From: Verrucomicrobiales bacterium
Lineage (GTDB): Bacteria; Verrucomicrobiota; Verrucomicrobiia; Verrucomicrobiales; DEV007
Assembly: GCA_029212615.1 (NCBI GenBank)
Contig: JARGPJ010000005.1
Span: 62,001 to 126,000 of the forward strand
Direction: 5' to 3'
DNA length: 64,000 nt
How positions within the stretch are numbered: position 1 is the first letter of the stretch; the number at the start of each line of letters is the position of its first letter. Below the pieces are notes generated by a model. That model searched no databases and was not told the origin of the DNA. It was given only the letters and a program-made list of their open reading frames with translations. The translations under genes were made by a program, and so were the position numbers. Positions 29,371-37,603 of this stretch are shown piece after piece.

Positions 29371-30471
29371 ATGAATCGAATCATCTCTTTCGCCCTTTTC
29401 CTGCTGCTTGCGATCCCTGCCATCACCGCGGAAGCAGCGAGAAAGGAAAAAGCTCCACCAGTCGTTTCCCCTCTCATTGATGCCGATCGAAATGTCACTT
29501 TTCAGATCAAGGCACCGAATGCCGGAAAAGTCTCTGTCTCCAGTAAAATGAGCAACAAGCCCCTCAAGTTGACAAAGAATGAAGACGGAATCTGGAGTGG
29601 AACACTTAAAGCAGTTCCACCCGGGCTCTACGGATACAGTCTTTCGATCGACGGAGTGAAAATCATTGACCCCGGTAACCCCCGCTCAAAACCAATGCGG
29701 TCACCACGCACGAGCATTCTCCATCTTCCCGGAGACCATGACTATGACTTCAAGAATGTTCCGCACGGGACAGTTCACTATCATGCCTACCAATCAAAGC
29801 CGATTGATCGTTTCCGGGAACTTCAGGTCTACACGCCCCCCGGATACGAAGAAGGAACGCAGGAATATCCGCTCCTTGTTCTCCAACATGGTCACGGCGA
29901 TTGTTTTGCAACATGGATCACCCACGGAAAGGCACATTGGACCCTCGACAACCTCATCGCAGAAAGCCGTGCCGTCCCCATGGTGGTGGTCATGCTTGAC
30001 GGTCACCCCATTCCTGAGTCTCACGGAAACGGGCGCATGCCGGAGAATACTGAGGAACTGAGAAAAGACCTTATCGATCAAGTTCTCCCCATGATCGAAT
30101 CCACCTATCGAATCAAAGAAGGGCGCAAGCATCGTGCTATTGCCGGACTTTCCATGGGCGGCATGCACGCGCTTACGATTGGGTTCAGCGAACTGGAGAC
30201 CTTTGCTTCAATTGCTTCGTTCAGCGGCGCCATTCCTGAGGGTGATACCCTGACAGAGACGCTGAAAGATGCGGAGAATACCAGTGCGAAAATAGATCTC
30301 CTCTGGATAGGCTGCGGAGAGGATGACTTTCTCCTCGAAGAGAATCAGAAACTGATCGCCGATCTCGAAAAATACGGAATTAACCACAAGTGGCACCTGA
30401 CAGGCGGAGCCCATGAATGGAGTGTTTGGCGGCAGTATCTCAGTGACTTTGCACCCCTCCTCTTTCGCTAG
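29371..30471 (+). CDS. Secreted esterase (enterochelin esterase/feruloyl esterase-like) with N-terminal E-set/CBM48-like domain
   Basis: VTFQIKAPNAGKVSVSSKM; LLVLQHGHGDCFATW; RAIAGLSMGGMHAL (GxSxGG); HEWSVWRQYLSDFAPLLF. Confidence 0.88.
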   Translation: MNRIISFALFLLLAIPAITAEAARKEKAPPVVSPLIDADRNVTFQIKAPNAGKVSVSSKMSNKPLKLTKNEDGIWSGTLKAVPPGLYGYSLSIDGVKIIDPGNPRSKPMRSPRTSILHLPGDHDYDFKNVPHGTVHYHAYQSKPIDRFRELQVYTPPGYEEGTQEYPLLVLQHGHGDCFATWITHGKAHWTLDNLIAESRAVPMVVVMLDGHPIPESHGNGRMPENTEELRKDLIDQVLPMIESTYRIKEGRKHRAIAGLSMGGMHALTIGFSELETFASIASFSGAIPEGDTLTETLKDAENTSAKIDLLWIGCGEDDFLLEENQKLIADLEKYGINHKWHLTGGAHEWSVWRQYLSDFAPLLFR

Positions 30472-30473
30472 CC

Positions 30474-31358
30474 ATGGCACGCCAGCTTTTCCGCTCCCCC
30501 CTCATCGCCGCGCCAGCGCTCCTTCTCGCAGCCTTGGCTTTTTCGATCATTCCCCTGTCGAAATCGAACGTCGAAAAGCGTTACGGAGAAATCATTCATG
30601 AAACCACTTCCGACTTTTCGCGCATTCGCATCCGCGAAAAGGGTCCTGTCCGCAGCCTTCTCTTTATCGATAAGAACGGGAAAGAACAGTGTCAGTCCTC
30701 AGTGAATACCGAAGCACCCGGCGAACATCAACTGGGCTACACCAGAAGCCTCTTCGCTTCCTTCCTCTTTCACTACCCTCAAAACCGTGTCCTCATCGTC
30801 GGACTGGGTGGTGGTGGAATGGTCCGGTTCCTCAACTCTACGTTTCCTACGATGATGGTCGAAGCAGTCGAAATCGATCCGGTCGTGGTTCAGCTCGCCG
30901 CGGAGTATTTCGGGACCCGTCCCGGCCCGCGGACGAAAATCCACACCGAAGATGCCTTTGTCTTCCTCAATCAGGATCACGGACTCTACGACGCGATTTA
31001 CATGGACGCCTTTTTACAGCCCCCCGCCGGCTCCGGGCTTAAGGAGAAAACACGACGACTCAAGACTCTCGAATTCCTGATAAGCCTCCAAGACCACCTC
31101 ACTCCCGACGGCATGGTCGCCTTCAACATTATTCCCGCGGAAGAAGGCGCTGATGAAAATATTTCCGCGATCAATGAAGCCTTTACCTCAACCTTTGCCT
31201 TCGACGTTCCCCGAACCGGGAATCGAATCATCATTGCCTGCAAAGAGGAGACAATCGCTTCACCCGAACAGCTCTCCAAAACGTCGAGGGATCTCGATGA
31301 ATCACTCGACCTCCACTTTTCTTTTCAAGAAATCGCCAAAGCACTTAGACACCCATGA
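30474..31358 (+). CDS. Spermidine synthase-like (polyamine aminopropyltransferase family) protein
   Basis: VLIVGLGGGGMVRFLNSTFPTMMVEAVEIDPVVVQLAAEYFG; DAIYMDAFLQPPAG; N-terminal membrane/signal segment. Confidence 0.82.
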   Translation: MARQLFRSPLIAAPALLLAALAFSIIPLSKSNVEKRYGEIIHETTSDFSRIRIREKGPVRSLLFIDKNGKEQCQSSVNTEAPGEHQLGYTRSLFASFLFHYPQNRVLIVGLGGGGMVRFLNSTFPTMMVEAVEIDPVVVQLAAEYFGTRPGPRTKIHTEDAFVFLNQDHGLYDAIYMDAFLQPPAGSGLKEKTRRLKTLEFLISLQDHLTPDGMVAFNIIPAEEGADENISAINEAFTSTFAFDVPRTGNRIIIACKEETIASPEQLSKTSRDLDESLDLHFSFQEIAKALRHP

Positions 31359-32041
31359 ACTTCATTCCCACCACCCTTACACTCTGCTTTTTAGTTAGCA
31401 TACTTTCTGCCGGAGAGTCCGGATTTACCCCGATGTTTAATGGAAAAGACCTGACAGACTGGGATGGTAAACCCGGAGCATGGAAGGTCATCAACGATGA
31501 AATCCACTGCACCGGTGAAGCCCAGGAAAGGAACTGGCTCGTCTGGCGGAAAGAGCAACCCGCGAACTTCATTCTGAAACTGGAGTTCAAGTGGGATGCC
31601 GGCAATTCCGGGGTTCAGGTTCGCAGCGATGATCTCGGCGACTGGCAAATCTTCGGCTATCAGGCAGAGATCGCACGTCAAGAAGTGATGGGGCTCTGGC
31701 ATCACTCCCTTCTCTCACAAGGCCACCCTACCAAGGAGGCACGCCACCTCATGACAACAGCGGGACAGCTCGCGGAGATCGACGATGCCGGCATCCGAAC
31801 CGTGACTCAGATAGATGACACCGCAGAAATACAAGCCCACTATGACGCAGGCGAATGGAACACGATGGAGATCATCGCAGAAGGCAATACCCTGACGCAG
31901 AAGGTAAACGACATCGTTTTTGCCACCCTGATTGACGATGACCCCGGGATGGGGCGGAAGAGCGGATTTATCGCTCTGCAGGACCATGGAAAGGGTTGCC
32001 TCGTCGCCTTTCGTAACCTTAAGATCAGAATTTTGCCATGA
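31355..32041 (+). CDS. DUF1080 (3-keto-disaccharide hydrolase) family protein
   Basis: GFTPMFNGKDLTDWDGKPGAWKVINDEIHC...NSGVQVRSDD; signal peptide; ATGA overlaps at both ends. Confidence 0.92.
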   Translation: MNFIPTTLTLCFLVSILSAGESGFTPMFNGKDLTDWDGKPGAWKVINDEIHCTGEAQERNWLVWRKEQPANFILKLEFKWDAGNSGVQVRSDDLGDWQIFGYQAEIARQEVMGLWHHSLLSQGHPTKEARHLMTTAGQLAEIDDAGIRTVTQIDDTAEIQAHYDAGEWNTMEIIAEGNTLTQKVNDIVFATLIDDDPGMGRKSGFIALQDHGKGCLVAFRNLKIRILP

Positions 32042-33234
32042 CCCGTCGCCAAACCCTGCAAACACTCCTCGCGGCCTCCGCAGCCAGTGCAACAAGTTCA
32101 CTTCTCAATGGGGGGGAACCGGCCCTTCGCATCGCCGTGATCGGACATACCGGCCGGGGTGATTTCGGGCACGGACTCGACTACCTCTGGCGCGGCGTTC
32201 CCCAAACCGTGATCGCAGGTGTCTCTGACCCCGTCGAAGAAGGTCTGAAGAAAGCACTGAAAACCCTGAGGCTCCCTGAAGAGTCCGGATTTTCGGATTA
32301 CCGGGAACTGCTACAAGCCACTTCTCCTGATATTGTGGCAGTGGCTCCGAGGCATGTTGATCAGCACGCCGCCATGGCCATCGCCTCTTGCGAAGCGGGA
32401 GCGAAAGGGATCTACATCGAAAAGCCATTCTGCCGCGACCTCGGAGAAGCGGACCGGATCATCGCCGCATGCCGGGAGAACCGAACGAAACTCACGATTG
32501 CTCACCGGAATGGCTACCACCCTGTCCTGCCGGTCATCCTCGATCTCGTCGACGAGGGGAAAATCGGCCAACTCCTCGAAATCAGGGCGAGAGGGAAAGA
32601 GGATCACCGGGGAGGATGTCAGGATCTCTGGGTCCTCGGATCTCACCTCCTGAACTTGATCAACATCCTTGCCGGGAAACCGGCCTCGTGCACCGCCACG
32701 ATTCTTGCTGACGGTCGTCCCGCGACGAAAGCAGACCTGATCGAAGGCGAGGAAGGACTCGGCCCCATTCTAGGTAACGGGATTCATGCCCGCTACGACA
32801 TGGAGAACGGGCTCCCGGTGTTTTTCGAATCGATCGCGAAGGCCGGCTCAAGAGAAGCCGGTTTCGGCTTACAACTCATCGGCACTGAGGGCATTATCGA
32901 CTTAAGGGCTGACCGTGAACCACTTGCTCATTTCCGCGCCGGAAACCCCTTCAATCCACGGGTGGAGAGCGGGGCGTGGCAGGCAGTCACCTCTGCCGGA
33001 ATTGGAAAAGCAGAACCCATTCCTAAAATCACCCGCTTCGTGGGCGGGCACATCGCGGCAGTAGAAGACCTTATCTCCGCCATCGACGAAGATCGAATGA
33101 CACGATGCAACGAGGAAGACGGGCGAACTGTCGTGGCGATGATCATGGCCGCCTTCGCCTCGCACGTCGACGGAGGAAGACGGGTCGATTTTCCAGTTCA
33201 GGAAAAACAGAACCCGCTTCTTCGCCTCATTTGA
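32038..33234 (+). CDS. Gfo/Idh/MocA family oxidoreductase, Tat-exported
   Basis: MTRRQTLQTLLAASAASATSS (Tat-like); LRIAVIGHTGRGDFGHGLD; GAKGIYIEKPFCRDLGEADRIIAACREN. Confidence 0.92.
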   Translation: MTRRQTLQTLLAASAASATSSLLNGGEPALRIAVIGHTGRGDFGHGLDYLWRGVPQTVIAGVSDPVEEGLKKALKTLRLPEESGFSDYRELLQATSPDIVAVAPRHVDQHAAMAIASCEAGAKGIYIEKPFCRDLGEADRIIAACRENRTKLTIAHRNGYHPVLPVILDLVDEGKIGQLLEIRARGKEDHRGGCQDLWVLGSHLLNLINILAGKPASCTATILADGRPATKADLIEGEEGLGPILGNGIHARYDMENGLPVFFESIAKAGSREAGFGLQLIGTEGIIDLRADREPLAHFRAGNPFNPRVESGAWQAVTSAGIGKAEPIPKITRFVGGHIAAVEDLISAIDEDRMTRCNEEDGRTVVAMIMAAFASHVDGGRRVDFPVQEKQNPLLRLI

Positions 33235-34611
33235 TTATTTCGGCTGAAACAAGGTGTCGGTAGCGGGGGCAGTCCGCCCGGCATCCATCAAGGTACTGAG
33301 TTCTTTGACGACCCCGGGATTAGCGTCGGCAACATTACTCTCTTCGGCAATATCCTTCGAGAGATCATAAAGTTCAAAAACGGCATCCCCCTTCGTACGC
33401 GTTCCAATGCGATGCCCCTTCCAATTCCCCCGGCGAACGGCCTGCCAGCCCTTTTTATCCGCAGCCTCCCAGTAGAGATGATCATGGACAGCCTGCTGAG
33501 CATCGTTCCCCAGAAGGGTCGGTAGAAAGCTTACACCATCGACAGCCTCAGGAACCGATGCGCCTGTTAGCTCAGCCGCCGTTGGCAGGAGATCCCACTG
33601 GGCGGAAACATGATCCGTCTCCGACCCGGCGGCGACTTTTCCGGGCCAGCGGGCGATCATCGGACAGCGAATCCCCCCCTCGTAGAATTCAAACTTGATG
33701 CCGCGAAAGGGACCGTTCCCATCGAAAAATTCAGGATCAGCACCACCGGCCGGGGTCGGCCCGTTGTCACTGGAGAAAATAATCAGAGTGTTCTCCGCCA
33801 TTCCCAACTCATCCACCAGATCAACAATTCTCCCGACATCACGATCCAGTCTCGAGACCATTCCGGCGAAGGCAGCATGCGGCGTCTCCTGATAAATATA
33901 ATGCTGACCTCCGGGGCTGCCATGCGGCGAGGTCTCTTCAATATTGCCGATCCAGGGCTCCATTGAGTCAGCCGGCACATCGAGATCGACGTGAACCAGA
34001 GTGTAGGGCACGTAGAGAAAGAACGGCTCGTCCTGATTTTCATGAATGAAACTCAAGGCCTCCCGGGTGAACTCATCATGACTGTAATGCGTTCTCATTT
34101 CAGCATTTCCCGGATAAAGGACCTTTTCATCGTTCCGCCACATAAAAGGCGGATAGTGAGAGTGGGCATTCCTCTGATTCAGGTAGCCAAAGAAGTAATC
34201 AAAACCCTGATTCCACGGAACACCTGTCGTCTCTATCTCACCCACACCCCATTTTCCGATCGCTGCCGTTTTGTAACCGACCTCCTGCAAGACTTCTCCA
34301 ATGGTGACATCCCCGGGCAGAAGCGGACCGTCCCCGTTTTTCCGCACACGCGTGTGACCGGTGTGCTGACCTGTCATAAGACAACTTCTGGTGGGAGCGC
34401 AACTCGCACTTCCTGAATAATGCTGCGTGAACCTCATCCCCTCCTCCGCCAGTTGATCGATCCGGGGCGTTTTCAAAAGCCTCTGGCCATAGCATCCGAC
34501 ATCACCCACGCCGAGGTCATCAGCGAGAATATAAATAATATTGGGCCTGTCAGCGGCGGATAGAGATCCACAAACAAGAGCTAAACTGAGAAAGGAATGA
34601 AGTAATTTCAT
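33235..34611 (-). CDS. Sulfatase (arylsulfatase A-like)
   Basis: MKLLHSFLSLALVCGSLSAADRPNIIYILADDLGVGDVGCYGQ...GSASCAPTRSCLMTGQHTGHTRVR; C-A-P-T-R. Confidence 0.95.
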   Translation of the reverse strand: MKLLHSFLSLALVCGSLSAADRPNIIYILADDLGVGDVGCYGQRLLKTPRIDQLAEEGMRFTQHYSGSASCAPTRSCLMTGQHTGHTRVRKNGDGPLLPGDVTIGEVLQEVGYKTAAIGKWGVGEIETTGVPWNQGFDYFFGYLNQRNAHSHYPPFMWRNDEKVLYPGNAEMRTHYSHDEFTREALSFIHENQDEPFFLYVPYTLVHVDLDVPADSMEPWIGNIEETSPHGSPGGQHYIYQETPHAAFAGMVSRLDRDVGRIVDLVDELGMAENTLIIFSSDNGPTPAGGADPEFFDGNGPFRGIKFEFYEGGIRCPMIARWPGKVAAGSETDHVSAQWDLLPTAAELTGASVPEAVDGVSFLPTLLGNDAQQAVHDHLYWEAADKKGWQAVRRGNWKGHRIGTRTKGDAVFELYDLSKDIAEESNVADANPGVVKELSTLMDAGRTAPATDTLFQPK

Positions 34612-34831
34612 GAACCTCGACGATGGCACAAACTCCCTGCACCTGACAGTGCCTGATCCCGTCCCTGTGCCCCGCTCCGCTTACGTTCACTTCAATTTCA
34701 CCCTGTTTGTGGGTAAAGAATGGGGTTGTGCGCTGTTCATTTGGGCCGAAACTCTCTCAATCCTTTTTCCGCGCTGAATGCGGTCGGATCTCAACAGGCT
34801 GATCTTCTATCATCCTGACACCTGCTATTAA

Positions 34832-35914
34832 ATGAAAGTCCCTAAAACTCTGTTCACTGCTGCGCTACTTTTGCTCAGCCTCCTCGCTGCCTCTCTTCCT
34901 CTCTTTGCTGAAGAAGAGGCCCCCGCCAAAGAAGAAGCTCCCGCCGCGGCCGCTTCCAACCCTGTCCTCCTCACCGTCGACGGCACTCCGATCACGGAAG
35001 AAGACGTTCGTGAAATTATGATGGCCCGGTTCGGTAATCAGCTCCAGCAAATGCCACCCGAGCAACTCGCAATGGTTCAGGGGCAAATGCAACAGATGGT
35101 GATGGGTGATCTTATTTCCAAAGCTCTCTTCATCAACGCAGCCAACGACGCCGGTTATGAAGCCTCCGCCGGGGAAATCGATGAAAAAATGGGCGAAGTG
35201 GCCTCAAGACTCCCTGAGGGAGTTAAGCTTGAGGATTACGCAGCACAAGCGGGTGTCGATCTCAATCGCATCAAAACGCAGATCGCTGATGACATCAAAA
35301 TTCGCCAGCTTTTCGATGAGGTCACGAAAGAAATCGAGAAGCCTGAAGAAGCTGCGGTAAAGACCTACTACGAGGAGAATCCGGACGAGTTTAAGCAGGA
35401 GGCAAACGTTTCCGCTTCTCACATTCTCGTCTCAACTCAAGGCATCACCGACGAAGCTGAGCTCGCCGCCAAAGAGGAAGCTGCCAAAGATCTCATCGCC
35501 CAGCTTGCTGAGTCCGATGGAGAAAATTTCGCGGAACTTGCCGGAGCGCATTCCGACTGCCCTAGTAAGGCGGAAGGCGGAAGTCTCGGACAGTTTGCGA
35601 AGGGCCAGATGGTTCCTGAGTTTGAAAAAGCAGCTTTCGAGCAAGAAGTCGGCGTGATCGGCGATCTCGTTAAAACTCAATTCGGCTACCATATTATTAA
35701 AGTCACTGATCGTGCCGAGGAGAAGAAAATGACCTACGACGAAGTGAAAGACGATCTCGCCACCAACCTTTTCGAGAAAGCAAAAGGAGAGAAAATCGAA
35801 GGCTACCTTGCTGAGCTTCGCACCAATGCCAAAATTGAGCAGATGAATGCACCGGCTCCTCCTGCTGAGAATGCCGCACCTGAAGTGGAAGCCGAAGGCC
35901 CTACTGACATCTAA
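34832..35914 (+). CDS. Peptidylprolyl isomerase (SurA/PrsA-like, PpiC rotamase)
   Basis: Signal peptide; NVSASHILVSTQ...FAELAGAHSDCPSKAEGGSLGQFAKGQMVPEFEKAAF...GYHIIKVTDR. Confidence 0.95.
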   Translation: MKVPKTLFTAALLLLSLLAASLPLFAEEEAPAKEEAPAAAASNPVLLTVDGTPITEEDVREIMMARFGNQLQQMPPEQLAMVQGQMQQMVMGDLISKALFINAANDAGYEASAGEIDEKMGEVASRLPEGVKLEDYAAQAGVDLNRIKTQIADDIKIRQLFDEVTKEIEKPEEAAVKTYYEENPDEFKQEANVSASHILVSTQGITDEAELAAKEEAAKDLIAQLAESDGENFAELAGAHSDCPSKAEGGSLGQFAKGQMVPEFEKAAFEQEVGVIGDLVKTQFGYHIIKVTDRAEEKKMTYDEVKDDLATNLFEKAKGEKIEGYLAELRTNAKIEQMNAPAPPAENAAPEVEAEGPTDI

Positions 35915-35964
35915 GGCGGGAATTCGCGGTGGGCCCACGCCCGCCACTGCCTCTCAATCAATCA

Positions 35965-35987
35965 TTTCGGGCAATTCATGCCCGAAA
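35965..35987 (+). terminator. Hairpin downstream of the PPIase gene (first of two in tandem)
   Basis: TTTCGGGCA-attca-TGCCCGAAA, perfect 9-bp stem. Confidence 0.55.
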
Positions 35988-35992
35988 ACTGA

Positions 35993-36028
35993 ACAATGCC
36001 TGCGCAACCGCGCGGGCATTGTCGTTTT
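35993..36028 (+). terminator. Intrinsic (rho-independent) terminator
   Basis: ACAATGCCTGCGC-AACC-GCGCGGGCATTGT then cgTTTT; 13-bp stem with one G-U pair. Confidence 0.85.
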
Positions 36029-36068
36029 AAGAGTGGACCATCAGGGAGATAGAGGATTTGCTACTCTC

Positions 36069-36314
36069 ATGCCCCTGAAACATCACCCCCTTCTCACCGA
36101 ATTTCCCGAGCATCATGAGGCGATCCATCAGCTGAAGCTGGACAACGCACATTTCCGACGTCTCATGGATGAATATGAGGAGACCGACAAAGAGGTTTTC
36201 CGCATGGAGGAAAACATTGAGACTCCGGAAGACACGGTAGTTATCGAAGCGAAAAAGAAACGACTCGATCTCAAAGATCAACTTTTTGCAATGTTGCAGG
36301 AAGTTGCCCGGTAG
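36069..36314 (+). CDS. DUF465/YdcH-like small protein
   Basis: MPLKHHPLLTEFPEHHEAIHQLKLDNAHFRRLMDEYEETDKEVFRMEENIETPEDTVVIEAKKKRLDLKDQLFAMLQE. Confidence 0.87.
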   Translation: MPLKHHPLLTEFPEHHEAIHQLKLDNAHFRRLMDEYEETDKEVFRMEENIETPEDTVVIEAKKKRLDLKDQLFAMLQEVAR

Positions 36315-36394
36315 AACAGGTCCTTCCGGGACCACACCTTTCACACCCCTCGAGGCACGCTCAACAAGCGCTGCCCCGGGAGTGAGAAACATTC

Positions 36395-36598
36395 TCACAT
36401 ACCAAAGAGTCGCGGATCGACAACCTCTTCGGCTCCTTTGATAAGTCGACAGAACTCCTTTTTCGTTACCGAATGATGAGTTCCCGCCTCAGGGTCTTTG
36501 GGGTCGACTGTCTTGTAGTCGACCGAAAGTCGCTCCAGGTGCACGATACGGTAGAATTGATCGCCTTGCTTCCAGAGTTGATTTTGCCTGAGCTTCAT
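36395..36598 (-). CDS. Small hypothetical protein (67 aa)
   Basis: MKLRQNQLWKQGDQFYRIVHLERLSVDYKTVDPKDPEAGTHHSVTKKEFCRLIKGAEEVVDPRLFGM; plausible protein-like composition in a gap. Confidence 0.6.
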   Translation of the reverse strand: MKLRQNQLWKQGDQFYRIVHLERLSVDYKTVDPKDPEAGTHHSVTKKEFCRLIKGAEEVVDPRLFGM

Positions 36599-36715
36599 AA
36601 AAAGGAGCCTAGCATACGGGCGGATCAGCCGGATGCCAATGCTTCCTACCCGGAGGGTTGAAGTTCCGCTTCACTTCAGGATCGCCGTGGGTCATCATAC
36701 CGATGCACCTGCATC

Positions 36716-37603
36716 ATGACCGCCAACATCCTTTACGACCTCGACTGGATTCTTCCTCTCAGAAATGAGTGGCTCACCGCGGTGTTCAAAGGCTTTACCC
36801 ACCTCGGATACACCGGCTTTTTCTTCGCCGCACTTCCACTCCTTTATTGGTGCTGGAATAAAGACAAAGCCAACCGCATCGCGACCCTCACTCTGATCGC
36901 GGCATTGCTCATGTTTTTCCTGAAAAACCTTTTTCAGGACCCACGCCCTCCGGCAACATTTGCGATGGAAGGGTACCGGCCCGAGAGTTTTGGACTTCCT
37001 AGCGGTCACACCTTTCTCGCGATTGTCTTCTGGGGGGGAATGGCGGGGGAAATCCGCACAAAGTGGTTCACTTTCATCGCCCTCGTTATGATTATCGGCA
37101 TTGCTTTCAGCCGACTCTACCTGGGCGTGCATGATCTCGAAGACATACTGGGCGGAGCGATTCCCGGCGGTCTCCTCCTCGCGGGACTTCGTGTTTCTAA
37201 ACCGGGGATGAAGGGAAGGAGTAAACGCCTTTCCGCACTCTTGACCATGATCTGCGCCTTCGCCCTTCCACTCATCCTTTGGGGCCTCTGGGATAACGGC
37301 GAGCCACCGGGAAAATTCATACTCATGAGCAGCTTCTTTATCGGCTGGCAAGCAGGAAGAATGCTAGAGCAGCAAGGGCTGGACTTCACCCGCCCTCAGG
37401 GGTGGCGTAGCTTGGGGGCAGCCCTGACCGGAGTGGTCATTCTGGCGATAACTGCCGCCGCCCTGAAATCGCTTCTCGAGACGGCTCCGCTCGAACCATG
37501 GGTTGCTCAGATCACGGGCGGACTAATGATTGGATTGCTCATCACCTGGATCATTCCCGTCATCCTCGTAAAAACAGGAATTACTCAGCGCTCAAAGACT
37601 TGA
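36716..37603 (+). CDS. Phosphatase PAP2 family membrane protein
   Basis: KNLFQDPRPP, GLPSGHTFLAIVFWGG, SRLYLGVHDLEDILGG; several TM segments. Confidence 0.93.
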   Translation: MTANILYDLDWILPLRNEWLTAVFKGFTHLGYTGFFFAALPLLYWCWNKDKANRIATLTLIAALLMFFLKNLFQDPRPPATFAMEGYRPESFGLPSGHTFLAIVFWGGMAGEIRTKWFTFIALVMIIGIAFSRLYLGVHDLEDILGGAIPGGLLLAGLRVSKPGMKGRSKRLSALLTMICAFALPLILWGLWDNGEPPGKFILMSSFFIGWQAGRMLEQQGLDFTRPQGWRSLGAALTGVVILAITAAALKSLLETAPLEPWVAQITGGLMIGLLITWIIPVILVKTGITQRSKT

